From assembly GCF_009742725.1 (NCBI RefSeq), contig NZ_WPHG01000009.1, positions 35,689-99,688 on the forward strand: a stretch of 64,000 nt of DNA, read 5' to 3'. Position numbers and translations under genes: made by a program. Each line of letters starts with the position of its first letter. Within the stretch, counting starts at the first letter, position 1. The stretch is from Nitratireductor arenosus (GTDB lineage Bacteria; Pseudomonadota; Alphaproteobacteria; Rhizobiales; Rhizobiaceae). The notes under the pieces are model-generated. The model was given only the letters and a program-made list of their open reading frames with translations. It was not told the DNA's origin and searched no databases. Of the stretch, positions 24,770 through 32,713 are shown piece after piece.

Positions 24770-26743
24770 ATGAGGCTAGTGGATCTGGCTGGGTCGGAAT
24801 TGACAAGCGACGTAAAGAAAAGAGCGATTGAAGCAGGAATCCTCGGTGATCAGCTCGCGGATTTAAGGGCTGGTCTCTTCTTTTCCATGCCGATCTCCAC
24901 GGTCTTGTCGACGTTGGTCCTGATCATGGAAATGGTATCCGGCACCGATCGTTCTGCGGTCATCTGGTTTATTGTCGTCAACCTCATAAACGGCGCGCGA
25001 ATTGCCCTTGCGCTAACAAACCGTGGCAGAGCGGCGACCAGCGGCGACCCGGCGTGGCGTTCAGTTCGCCTACGATACTACGAAGGCTTGGCGCTTCTGT
25101 CTGGGTTCGCGTGGGCATACCTTGCGGTACTGACGGCTGGCTATTCCTCTCCTCAATCTTCTCTGCACTTGATTATTCTGGCGGGCATCTCTGCGGGAGC
25201 GGTCACTTACGGCAGCTCTCGTGCTTTCGTTGCGATCAATTTCATCACCCCGCCGCTACTGGTCGCGTTCGGGTGCCTTGCGGCGGCGGGGGACCTCGAT
25301 AACGCAATTCTGGCGTTCACCGTCGTCCTTTTCCTTGGAGGTCTCCTTCGCGGCTCTATCATCGGCCAAAATCGATTCTGCGAAACCAGCCGTCTCAAAC
25401 ACGAAGCCAGACAGTTTGCCGCAGAGATGGAGGAGAGATCGAGGCATGATCCGCTGACGGGACTGCTCAACAGGCGCGGACTGGAACAGGCAGTCGATCG
25501 GTTGAATTCCGATGACAAGCCGTTTGTGGCGATGCTGGTCGACCTCGATGGTTTCAAGGCCGTCAACGACACCTATGGCCATAGGGTAGGGGATGAACTG
25601 CTAAAAAGCATCGCTCGCCGACTTGAGCAAGAGGCGCCTCAAGGAGCCGCGCTCGCCCGTGTTGGCGGCGATGAATTTGTAGTGCTGTTCCCCGTCCGCA
25701 TTTCAGCAATCTCCGTCACGGATTTGGCATCCAGGATCGCGAAACAGCATTCGCTTAGAGAATCTGTACAGGTTGGCGCGTCCATTGGGATTTACGAGAC
25801 CGACAATCCAAAATTGACGGATATTATGCTCCGCGCAGACACCGCGCTGTTTGCCGCCAAGCGTTTAGGCAGAAACCATTTCCGCGTCTTCGACGACAAG
25901 CTGAACAGCGACCTCGAGCGCCGACACCGCATTGAGCGGGATTTGAAAACCGCCATCGACAGCGGGAATCTGGCGACTTGGTTTCAACCTGTCATCCGCC
26001 TGGAAGATAATGCCATCGTAGGGTTCGAGGCGCTATTGCGCTGGGACCATCCGCTTTATGGTGCAGTCCCGCCGCCGGATATCGTCACCGCCGCCCGTGA
26101 GCAAGGACTGCTTCAGTTGGTGACAGAGAAAGTTCTCCTCAACTGCTGCACCATGATCGCAAATCTGAAGGCAGCCGGACGGCGCGATGTCCGGGTGGCG
26201 ATGAATCTCTCGCCCCGTGAACTCGAGGTCGGAAGCGTAGATGCTCTGATCCTGGATCGCCTCCAAGCCAGGGGGCTTCCAACCGATATGCTAGAGATCG
26301 AGATTACCGAAGAAGCCCCCCTTGATCATGAGCGCGTAGGCGAGAAACTCGGACGCCTCTCCGAGGCAGGAATATCTATCGTCCTCGACGATTTCGGCAC
26401 GGGATTTTCGACCTTGGTTTCGCTCAAAGACGGCTGGATTCGAAAGATCAAGATCGACCAGACTTTCGTTCGCGACCTCGCGAATTCGATAAAAGATCAG
26501 GCCCTTGTGAGATCGATCATTGATCTCGGGCGCGCTCTTGGCAGGGAGGTCATGGCGGAAGGCGTGGAAACCGATGCTGACCGCCAAATTCTTCGGTCGC
26601 TAGGCTGTGAAACGGCGCAAGGCTATTATTTCTCCAAAGCACTTCCCATGAAGGAAGCCCTTGATCTGGCCCCACAGCAGCTTCCCGAAGGGGCCGGAAG
26701 AGGAGCTGTTCAGAATCTTGCGATAAGGATGAGCGGTGAGTGA
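24770..26743 (+). CDS. Membrane GGDEF-EAL protein (cyclic-di-GMP turnover)
   Basis: This 657-residue protein has an N-terminal membrane domain of about six hydrophobic helices (residues 40-215), a diguanylate cyclase domain with intact GGDEF (VGGDEFVVL, near residue 302) and a phosphodiesterase EAL domain (GFEALLRWDHP, near 425) with MNLSPREL, EITEEAP, VLDDFGTGFSTL, IKIDQTFV and AEGVET. Both catalytic sites look complete, so it could make and degrade c-di-GMP. It is monocistronic, with TTAACG and AT-rich sequence just upstream. The membrane part resembles the MHYE/MASE-type sensor class only loosely; its signal is unknown. Confidence 0.92.
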   Translation: MRLVDLAGSELTSDVKKRAIEAGILGDQLADLRAGLFFSMPISTVLSTLVLIMEMVSGTDRSAVIWFIVVNLINGARIALALTNRGRAATSGDPAWRSVRLRYYEGLALLSGFAWAYLAVLTAGYSSPQSSLHLIILAGISAGAVTYGSSRAFVAINFITPPLLVAFGCLAAAGDLDNAILAFTVVLFLGGLLRGSIIGQNRFCETSRLKHEARQFAAEMEERSRHDPLTGLLNRRGLEQAVDRLNSDDKPFVAMLVDLDGFKAVNDTYGHRVGDELLKSIARRLEQEAPQGAALARVGGDEFVVLFPVRISAISVTDLASRIAKQHSLRESVQVGASIGIYETDNPKLTDIMLRADTALFAAKRLGRNHFRVFDDKLNSDLERRHRIERDLKTAIDSGNLATWFQPVIRLEDNAIVGFEALLRWDHPLYGAVPPPDIVTAAREQGLLQLVTEKVLLNCCTMIANLKAAGRRDVRVAMNLSPRELEVGSVDALILDRLQARGLPTDMLEIEITEEAPLDHERVGEKLGRLSEAGISIVLDDFGTGFSTLVSLKDGWIRKIKIDQTFVRDLANSIKDQALVRSIIDLGRALGREVMAEGVETDADRQILRSLGCETAQGYYFSKALPMKEALDLAPQQLPEGAGRGAVQNLAIRMSGE

Positions 26744-26844
26744 ACACCGGATATTCGCTGTGGATATGTCATTTGCCTCCTCCTGTACGGCTAAGCTGCT
26801 TTGGACGGTGGCTCGGCCACTACCGTTCTCAAATGGAGTGGAAA

Positions 26845-27171
26845 GTGGCCCGACGTGCGCTTCTCAAAGAATACGAACGAAAGAGCCACGAGATATTCCG
26901 ATCGACGAGGACAGTCTGATCCGCCAATATTCTCTTTTGCCGGCCGATTTGCTGGAAATCAAGCTACGGCGGCGCGAACACAACCAACTCGGTATTGCGA
27001 TCCAACCCTGCTTGATGCGCTATCCCGGCCGGCCACCTCACTGGTGGTGAGCTCAGCTCGGAGCCCTTAACGGCCGTTATGTCTACGGACTGCGCACGCG
27101 TGCGGCTGAAAGGATCCTGCCAAGACTTGAAGTGATCCGGGAAGTGCGAAACGTGCTCGATGCCCTGTGAC
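26845..27171 (+). pseudogene. Tn3-family transposase N-terminal remnant
   Basis: From GTG 26845 one frame reads MARRALLKEYERKS. The match then shifts frame to IPIDEDSLIRQYSLLPADLLEIK and HNQLGIAIQPCLMRYPGR, which is the N-terminal DUF4158 region of Tn3 transposases. The match stops at about 27045. A further open stretch (LNGRYVYGLRTRAAERILPRL, in part) runs to the stop at 27171 and may be another transposase scrap. The rest of the roughly 980-residue protein and the 38-bp Tn3 ends are absent. It marks the left side of the scarred zone. Confidence 0.7.
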
Positions 27172-27469
27172 AAACGTCATAACGACGGGTGGAATCGACT
27201 GCGCCGCGGCAAGGCGAACCTGGACGGAAAACCGGCAAGCTATTCGCCGGCTTTCCTTGTCGACCTGTCACGTCGCAGTCTGTCGACGGAGTGCTTGAGG
27301 GTAGCGTGAGACCGCCGACCCGCTGAAAACGCCCGACCCCTTTGAGGGTTCCACCAAAAATTCAACCTAGCAATCTGCCTGTGGCATGACGGTGGCGGGG
27401 ATTGCCCCATGCCGACCTCCTAAAGCGGCCCCTTCAGGGGTTAGTCAATCAACTAAGGCTCCGGGCTTG

Positions 27470-27784
27470 TCACCGCGCTATCCCTAGGTTTGCCGGCCAC
27501 TTCGCCGCCAGGCGGGCAATGGGCTCTTGGATTTGGGGCGACGGGGGCAGACCAAAAAAGCGGGCAGCCGCCAGTCTCGATTTGACCTGCGCCATCTCAC
27601 CGTTGGAAAGAACGACAACGTCACCCCGAGGCGGGGATCCAGCGCGAGCTACCGGTTTCGAATCGAATACCCCGGCATTTGCGAGGAAGAACGCAGCCAG
27701 GGTCATGACGATAGTCAAGGCGAAGCCGGCAACACACCCTCCACCTAGCGTGGTATCATCATCGGGTAGGTAACGCCGGCTCAT
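27470..27784 (-). CDS. Small single-pass membrane protein
   Basis: A 104-residue protein with one transmembrane segment (GGGCVAGFALTIVMTLAAFF, residues 14-33) and a C-terminal extracytoplasmic part without recognisable motif. ATG 27784 has GGAGGA 11 bases upstream, a good ribosome site. The left terminus of a MITE-like element lies immediately upstream of that GGAGGA, so whatever promoter the gene had is now displaced or replaced by the element. Function unknown. On the other strand I see nothing better in this stretch. Confidence 0.5.
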   Translation of the reverse strand: MSRRYLPDDDTTLGGGCVAGFALTIVMTLAAFFLANAGVFDSKPVARAGSPPRGDVVVLSNGEMAQVKSRLAAARFFGLPPSPQIQEPIARLAAKWPANLGIAR

Positions 27785-27800
27785 GCTTTTGACATCCTCC

Positions 27801-27989
27801 TGTGAAATCGCACCGAACAGTAACCCCGCGTCGAGCAGGATTTATCGACCTGATTTCATTGCGAAAATTAGAATTGTCCAAGGATCTAAGAAGGCGCAAA
27901 TCGCAACCTTCGAAAATCTGGGAAAGAGCAGCTGAATCAGACACTTGAGCATGCTTGTGCTTGGGGTTACTGTTCGGCGCGATTTCACA
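27801..27989. mobile_element. MITE-like element, copy 1 (189 bp)
   Basis: The element begins TGTGAAATCGCACCGAACAG and ends with its near-perfect inverse: 27-bp terminal inverted repeats with one mismatch. There is no internal ORF. The interior, beginning GCGTCGAGCAGGATTT, matches a second copy at 29949-30136, in the same orientation. No clear target-site duplication is visible. It sits directly upstream of the ribosome site of the small membrane protein gene. Confidence 0.8.
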
Positions 27990-28146
27990 CCTATTCGCTG
28001 CTGGGCGAGACTGATGGTGCCATCAAATTGCCGGAAATTTGCCTGAAGCAGTTTGGGACCGACATGAAGCAATGGATCAAAAACGACTCTCGATCTCATC
28101 CGGGATCATCCGGCAATCGGACGCTTTTAGCGCCGTATTGATGTCC

Positions 28147-28272
28147 GTTGGCAATTGACCCGTTTTCCGTTCCGGCATGACCATGCCTCAAGGCCACCTC
28201 CCACCGAAAACAGATGCCTTCAGAACGCTAGCGGGGGTCACCTTGAAACAGCAAACAGGGTCAATTGCTGAC
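28147..28272. repeat. Imperfect inverted repeat, possible short insertion remnant
   Basis: GTTGGCAATTGACCC at 28147-28161 is matched in inverse by GGGTCAATTGCTGAC at 28258-28272, bounding 126 bp without an ORF. It may be a second kind of MITE or the joined ends of a collapsed IS. It lies in the promoter region of the MaoC-like gene. Confidence 0.45.
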
Positions 28273-28303
28273 GGAAATCAACAATGCAATGTCAGGAAGT
28301 CAA

Positions 28304-29092
28304 ATGGCTGAGCCGTCCTATCGCGTCCAGGCGTTCAACAGCGCCACGCACTCCGAAAACAGGATGCACGATGATGCGGTGGCGCAAAAATATGGCTTCA
28401 GCGGCGGCCTGGTGCCAGGCGTCGATGTCTTTGCGTATATGGTCCACGTTCCGGTGGCGAAGTGGGGACGAGCCTTCCTCGAGCGCGGCCTGATGGAGGT
28501 GCGCTTCGCGAAGCCGGTTTACGATGGCGAAACCGTGGTGGTTACGTCCGAGCCTTCAGACGACGGCCTAGCGATTGCGCTCAACGGCAGCGACGTTCGA
28601 GCTGCCGGCAGTGCCTCGCTGCCGGACGCGCCACCCCCGATCTCCGTTGGCGATTATCCCGAGACTGCGCCGGTTGCGGTGCGGGGGCCGGTCGATCTCA
28701 GGTCTTACCAGGTCGGCAAATGGCTCGGAACGGCGCCGCGCTCCTGGCCGGGCCAATCTGGAGCGGACTATCGGGCGGAAGTACGCGAAACCGATCCGAT
28801 CTATGCTCGCGAAGGGTTGGTGCATCCCGGTATGGTGCAGCGGGTTATGAACCGGGTCTTGATGGAGAACGCTTTACTGGGGCCGTGGATTCATCTCGGC
28901 AGCCGCATGCAGATGCTGTCCACAGCTGCTTGCGATGAAGAGTTGGTCGCGCGGGCACGCGTTACCGCGAACTACGAAAAGAAGGGCAACCGTTTCGTGG
29001 AAGTAGATGCCGTTGTTGTTGCGAACGGCCGGAAGTTGATCGCCCACTGCCAGCACATCGCGATCTATCAACTTCGCGAACGAGCAGCGTGA
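28304..29092 (+). CDS. MaoC-like hotdog-fold protein (putative acyl dehydratase)
   Basis: A 262-residue protein with a hotdog/MaoC-type N-terminal half (FSGGLVPGVDVFAYMVHVPV, then RGLMEVRFAKPVYDGETV), where MaoC hydratases carry their catalytic Asp-His; here the equivalent PGVDVF keeps the Asp but has no His, so hydratase activity is doubtful. The C-terminal half (HPGMVQRVMNRVLMENALLG; VTANYEKKGNRFVEVDAVVVANG) looks like a second degenerate hotdog domain. ATG 28304 has AGGAAG upstream. It is followed by a wrecked aldehyde dehydrogenase gene and bracketed by the two MITE copies, so it may be a stranded survivor of an older catabolic operon. Confidence 0.7.
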   Translation: MAEPSYRVQAFNSATHSENRMHDDAVAQKYGFSGGLVPGVDVFAYMVHVPVAKWGRAFLERGLMEVRFAKPVYDGETVVVTSEPSDDGLAIALNGSDVRAAGSASLPDAPPPISVGDYPETAPVAVRGPVDLRSYQVGKWLGTAPRSWPGQSGADYRAEVRETDPIYAREGLVHPGMVQRVMNRVLMENALLGPWIHLGSRMQMLSTAACDEELVARARVTANYEKKGNRFVEVDAVVVANGRKLIAHCQHIAIYQLRERAA

Positions 29093-29295
29093 GGCACAAG
29101 GCTGTCGAGCAGCATCGTCACCGGCGCACCCGGTTCTGCAGGCCGTCAAAACAGATAAGGGAACGCAAGACACGCACGTGACAATCGCTCCACCAGACGC
29201 GGACGGGGATTCTAGTCGCCTTTCAAGTTTGTCCCCCAGGACAGCCCGTGTCTGCTTTGGCGGCGCGGGCATCCTTACAACGGAAGCAATCAAAG

Positions 29296-29948
29296 ATGCC
29301 CAATGCGGCGCTGGTATATCCCGATACGAAGCTCTTTATTGATGGCGAATGGCGTGAGGGTCGCGAATGCCGGACTATTCCGGTTATTGATCCGGCGACC
29401 GAGGAGACGATCGGCTCGGTTGCACATACCGCGCGCCGGATCTCGACGCCGCGCTGGCCGCCGCCGATCGCGGCTTCAAACTCTGAAGCTCAACCTCGGC
29501 GTTTGATCGGTCTAAGCTGATGTGCAAGGCCGCCGGCTTGCTGCGAGAGCGCGGAGATCGCATCGCCTGGCTCCTGACGCGCGAGCAAGGCAAACCTTTG
29601 GCAGAGGCCAAGGGCGAATTGATGGCGGCGCCGACATCATCGATTGGTTCGCTGAGGAGGCGCGCCGCACTTGCGGCCAGGTGATTCCGGCGCGCGCGCG
29701 AAGAGCCATGCAGATGACGCTCAAAGCTGCCGGTCGGTCCGGTGGCCGCGTTCACGCCCTGGAACTTCCCGTCAATCAAACAGTGCGCAAGCTCTCCGCG
29801 GCGCTCGCCGCCGGCTGCTCGATTATCGTTAAGGCGCCGGCACCGCCGCCGGCGGCGCCTGCCGAGCTCCTTGGCGCCTTCGTCGATGCCGGCGTGACCG
29901 CCGGGGGTCGTCACTCTGGTCTCTGGCGCGCCGGCGGAGATCTCCGAG
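29296..29948 (+). pseudogene. Aldehyde dehydrogenase, N-terminal fragment with several lesions
   Basis: The frame opens well (YPDTKLFIDGEWREGRE, VIDPATEETIGSVAH), typical of NAD(P)-dependent aldehyde dehydrogenases. It then shifts frame to DLDAALAAADRGFKL, hits an in-frame TGA where Trp is expected, resumes (KAAGLLRERGDRIAWLLTRE, GKPLAEAKGE), shifts again (DIIDWFAEEARR) and a third time (ALELPVNQTVRKLSAALAAG), ending at VTLVSGAPAE just where MITE copy 2 begins. The catalytic Cys region is missing. The gene is certainly dead. It is distinct from the intact aldehyde dehydrogenase at 50.4 kb. Confidence 0.85.
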
Positions 29949-30136
29949 TGTGAAAATGCGCCGGCCAGTGACCCCGCGTCGAGCAGGATTTGTCGTGCTG
30001 ATTTCATTGCGAAGATGAGTGTTGTCCTAGGGATCTCAGAAGGCACGATTGTGACCCTGCGAATCTCACAAAGAGCAGCTGTATCAAACTCTTGAATGTT
30101 CCAGTACCTAGGGTCACTGGCCGGCGCATTTTCGCA
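29949..30136. mobile_element. MITE-like element, copy 2 (188 bp)
   Basis: Starts TGTGAAAATGCGCCGGCCAG and ends with the inverse, GGCCGGCGCATTTTCGCA: terminal inverted repeats of about 26 bp with two mismatches. Its interior is related to copy 1 (GCGTCGAGCAGGATTT, CTGATTTCATTGCGAA, AAAGAGCAGCTG shared). The terminal repeats differ between the copies at several positions, but both ends of each copy changed together. It truncates the aldehyde dehydrogenase pseudogene. Confidence 0.8.
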
Positions 30137-30251
30137 GCCGATCGCCTAATCAGATTCACGCGCTCGAAGGCGCACTGAGTCAGTCGGTCTGGTCGGCATC
30201 GAGGTATCGTCCCTCGGTTCATTACGCTTCGGCACCTTGGGGTCGATTGCA

Positions 30252-30980
30252 CTATTTGGTAGTTTGTTCCGGCGCCGCGTGGAGAGTCTGCCATGTGGCC
30301 AGGGCTCGGGACAAGTGTCGGTCCATCATTCCCACTGCCAAATCGGTGCGACGAGCCTCAATGGCTTCAAGTATCTCACAATGATCGTCGTAAGCTTGCG
30401 TGCCCCGTGAGTAATCTGAAAAGTATATTATGCGACGCTGTTTTGAGAATTCATAAAATAATTTCACCGTGCGAAGCAGTACTCTATTCTGTGTTGAAGC
30501 GACGATTCCAAGATGGAACGCTTCATCCTCAGCCTCAATTGTCTTTTTGCTATCAATTGCAAGCTTCGTTTTGTAGAGGATTTCCCTCAGCCGATCTACG
30601 TCCTGATCTCGCCTTCTATCGCAGGAAATCCGTACGCCCTGCAGCTCCAGAATACTTCGCACTTCAAACACGTCCTTAGTCTCTTCAGGCTGAAACGGCA
30701 GGCCAGAAGACGCACGAAGAACGAGGGCCTCGATGCTACTTTCCTCAGAATTTCTAAGATAGATCCCAGAGTTAGGCCTTCGCTCAATCACACGCATCGA
30801 CTCGAGAGCGGCCAAAGCCTCGCGAACCGCCCCGCGACTGACATTGAACCTGTCGGCAAAGTCACGTTCCGACGGCAATCGTTCGTTCGGCTCATAGCGA
30901 CGCTCATCAATGAATGAGAGTATTTTCCCTACAACGTTCGGGACACCGGCAATCCTATCGCTTTCCGTCTTCTCAAGCAT
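30252..30980 (-). CDS. FadR-subfamily GntR transcriptional regulator
   Basis: A 242-residue regulator with a GntR winged helix (LPSERDFADRFNVSRGAVRE, ALAALESMRVIERRPNSGIYL, about residues 32-75) and an FCD ligand-binding domain with His residues suited to metal-carboxylate binding (EDEAFHLGIV, YDDHCEILEAI, MMDRHLSRAL). Relatives include GlcC (glycolate) and LldR (lactate). I use ATG 30980; longer starts reach 31079. A 26-bp double palindrome at 31099-31124 lies upstream, and the same motif recurs before four catabolic transcription units, so this is the likely pathway regulator and autoregulator. Its ligand is probably a pathway carboxylate or acyl-CoA; this is inference. Confidence 0.88.
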   Translation of the reverse strand: MLEKTESDRIAGVPNVVGKILSFIDERRYEPNERLPSERDFADRFNVSRGAVREALAALESMRVIERRPNSGIYLRNSEESSIEALVLRASSGLPFQPEETKDVFEVRSILELQGVRISCDRRRDQDVDRLREILYKTKLAIDSKKTIEAEDEAFHLGIVASTQNRVLLRTVKLFYEFSKQRRIIYFSDYSRGTQAYDDHCEILEAIEARRTDLAVGMMDRHLSRALATWQTLHAAPEQTTK

Positions 30981-31098
30981 TTTTCGGTCTTTTTTCCAGC
31001 CGTCAGTCCATCCCAACCAGGTCCATCCCGATACGGAAGGGTCATAAATCATACGCGTTGCTTGGCAACTCGAACCCAAAGTACCAGTGAAACCCTAG

Positions 31099-31124
31099 CC
31101 GGTCTACCAAATTGGTTAATCCGG
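31099..31124. promoter_or_regulatory. Operator O1 of the putative GntR regulon
   Basis: CCGG-N4-CCAAATTGG-N5-CCGG, upstream of the GntR gene. It is two palindromes sharing the central CCAAATTGG, the same architecture as the sites at 36899, 36991, 46065 and 48725. Position upstream of the regulator suggests autoregulation. Confidence 0.65.
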
Positions 31125-31192
31125 CTCCGCGCTGAAGCTGCCATATGCCCGATGGCTAAGCCACCCGTTCATTAAACTCCCCACGGCATGCC

Positions 31193-31377
31193 TTGCGCGT
31201 AGAGATGGCCAAGCGCGGCGCCCGGCCAACACCAAGCCGATGGCCTAGCCGTAAACGCCGTCCGCCGTTCAGGGCCTTCCTCTATCGCCACCGCACCCTC
31301 GAGACGCAGGTCGAAACTACCTTGCTCTCGTCAAACTCATTTCAGCTAAAATCTAGATGCAATTCATGGGTCGGTGA
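31193..31377 (+). pseudogene. IS5-family transposase C-terminal remnant 1
   Basis: Translated scraps match the C-terminal part of IS5-group transposases: AKRGA, RPPFRAFLYRHR and then, in another frame, RNYLALVKLISAKI, a TAG where Trp is expected, and a stop at 31377. The stretch between (the usual RFFNRIKHFR-type region) is deleted. A related remnant lies on the other side of the EthD gene in the same orientation. Confidence 0.6.
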
Positions 31378-31429
31378 CCTATAAATGCCCCCGGAACGCT
31401 CGGAGAGGCGTTCAGGTAGGAGCCCGACC

Positions 31430-31744
31430 ATGATCAAGATGAGCGTCTACTATCCGGCCCATGGCGGCTCGAAGTTCGACCACGATTACTACTGTGCCAG
31501 CCACCTGCCACTGATCAGAGAACGAATGGGCGATGCCTGCCTGCGCTACGAGATCGAGAAGGGCCTAACGGGCCGCGAACCTGGAAGCGCGCCGGAGTTC
31601 GTCGCAGCGTGCCACATCTACTCACCGAGCCTGGGGACATTCCGGGAGGCGTTCGGCCCACACCGCGCGGAGATCGTCGCGGACGTCGCCAACTATACGG
31701 ACATCGCACCCATCGTGCAGATCAGCGAAATCGTTGGAGCGTAA
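31430..31744 (+). CDS. EthD-family small protein
   Basis: A 104-residue dimeric alpha-beta-barrel-type protein of the EthD family (IKMSVYYPAHGGSKFDHDYYCASHLPLIRERMG, in part, and the C-terminal FREAFGPHRAEIVADVANYTD). The founding member belongs to the ethyl tert-butyl ether degradation cluster of Rhodococcus; its exact role there is unclear. ATG 31430 has GGTAGGAG upstream; an upstream frame begins at 31385. The gene is bracketed by two IS5-type remnants, so it may have arrived as a small composite insertion. No operator of the regulon lies directly before it. Confidence 0.8.
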   Translation: MIKMSVYYPAHGGSKFDHDYYCASHLPLIRERMGDACLRYEIEKGLTGREPGSAPEFVAACHIYSPSLGTFREAFGPHRAEIVADVANYTDIAPIVQISEIVGA

Positions 31745-31854
31745 GGGCTTCGGTGCGTCAGGCTTGGCCGTTGTCCGGGATCGGCGTCGTGCTGGCCATG
31801 ACCAGCTAACCGGTGCCGAACAGATCCACGATCAGGAACGTGTCGTTGCCATTC

Positions 31855-31924
31855 ATGCGACAACTACTTTGCTCTCGTCAAGCGCGCTTCAGCCAAAATC
31901 TGGATGCGCTCTATGAACCGGTGA
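31855..31924 (+). pseudogene. IS5-family transposase C-terminal remnant 2
   Basis: Only the last 20 or so codons remain: NYFALVKRASAKIWMRSMNR and a stop at 31922-31924, the usual C-terminus of IS5-group transposases. It is a diverged direct repeat of remnant 1. The surrounding 31745-32277 has no gene. Confidence 0.6.
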
Positions 31925-32223
31925 AGTAGACCGGCGCTGGCGAACGGTTCCAGAAAGCACCCGAAGCCTGCATCATTAACTCCATCTATCTTCGAAGTAG
32001 GGGTCAAAGTTCGGTCGTGCGGATACCCGCCGGGACCAGCGCCGCGTCGATCATTGCCATGACCATGTTCTGCGGGGCCTTGCCGATGTCGATGACATGT
32101 CGGCGGTGTCTATAGTGAGGGTGAACATGCGTCGCTCTCCTCACCTGCGAAGAGTAGAGCGAAGGTGCAGCCCGCTCACCGACTTGAGGCCAGCCTGCCG
32201 CAAAGTTCATCGGCAAAACCCGC

Positions 32224-32272
32224 TTCCAAGCACATCTCGCACGCAAAAGCCGTTTCACGCTTTTGCTTGGAA
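32224..32272 (-). terminator. Hairpin after glcG
   Basis: Nested inverted repeats just beyond the glcG stop: outer arms TTCCAAGC/GCTTGGAA and inner arms GCAAAAGC/GCTTTTGC. There is no T-tract, so it is a stem that could end or protect the glcB-glcG mRNA rather than a classic intrinsic terminator. Confidence 0.4.
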
Positions 32273-32277
32273 ATGGG

Positions 32278-32709
32278 TTAGCCCTTGTCCGCGGCCAGGC
32301 CTACCTGTTCGACAGCGTGCGCCGCGCAGATTTCGTCGTTGTCCGATGTATCGCCGGAGATTCCGACAGCACCGAGGGTTTCGCCCGCTTCCCCGCGTAT
32401 CAGGACACCACCGGGAACCGGCACGATCTTCCCGCCGGAAACGCCGGACAGGGCTTGGACAAAATGAACACGCTCGGCGGCGGCCGCGTTCAGCCAGCGG
32501 GAGCCCGAGCCGACCGCCAGCGCGCCATAGGCTTTGCCAAAGGCGATCTCGAAGCGGAGCATGGAAGAACCATCCTGCTTCTGGAATGCGATGAGGTGGC
32601 CGCCTGCATCGAGCACCGCGACCGAAAGCGGCTTCAGGTTGAGCTCCCGCCCTCGATCCAGCGCGGATTCGATGATGCGATTGGCGACATTCAACGTGAT
32701 GGTATTCAT
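32278..32709 (-). CDS. glcG: GlcG/HbpS-family heme-binding-like protein
   Basis: A 143-residue protein of the GlcG/HbpS (DUF336) family: VANRIIESALDRGRELNLKP, SVAVLDAGGHLIAFQKQDGSS, KAYGALAVGSGSR, VPVPGGVLIRGEAGETLGAVG, in order. In E. coli glcG lies between glcF and glcB in the glycolate operon; its function is unsettled. ATG 32709 is used. Its start lies four bases beyond the stop of malate synthase, so the two are cotranscribed. Gene order here is glcD fragment-glcB-glcG. Confidence 0.88.
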   Translation of the reverse strand: MNTITLNVANRIIESALDRGRELNLKPLSVAVLDAGGHLIAFQKQDGSSMLRFEIAFGKAYGALAVGSGSRWLNAAAAERVHFVQALSGVSGGKIVPVPGGVLIRGEAGETLGAVGISGDTSDNDEICAAHAVEQVGLAADKG

Positions 32710-32713
32710 TGTT

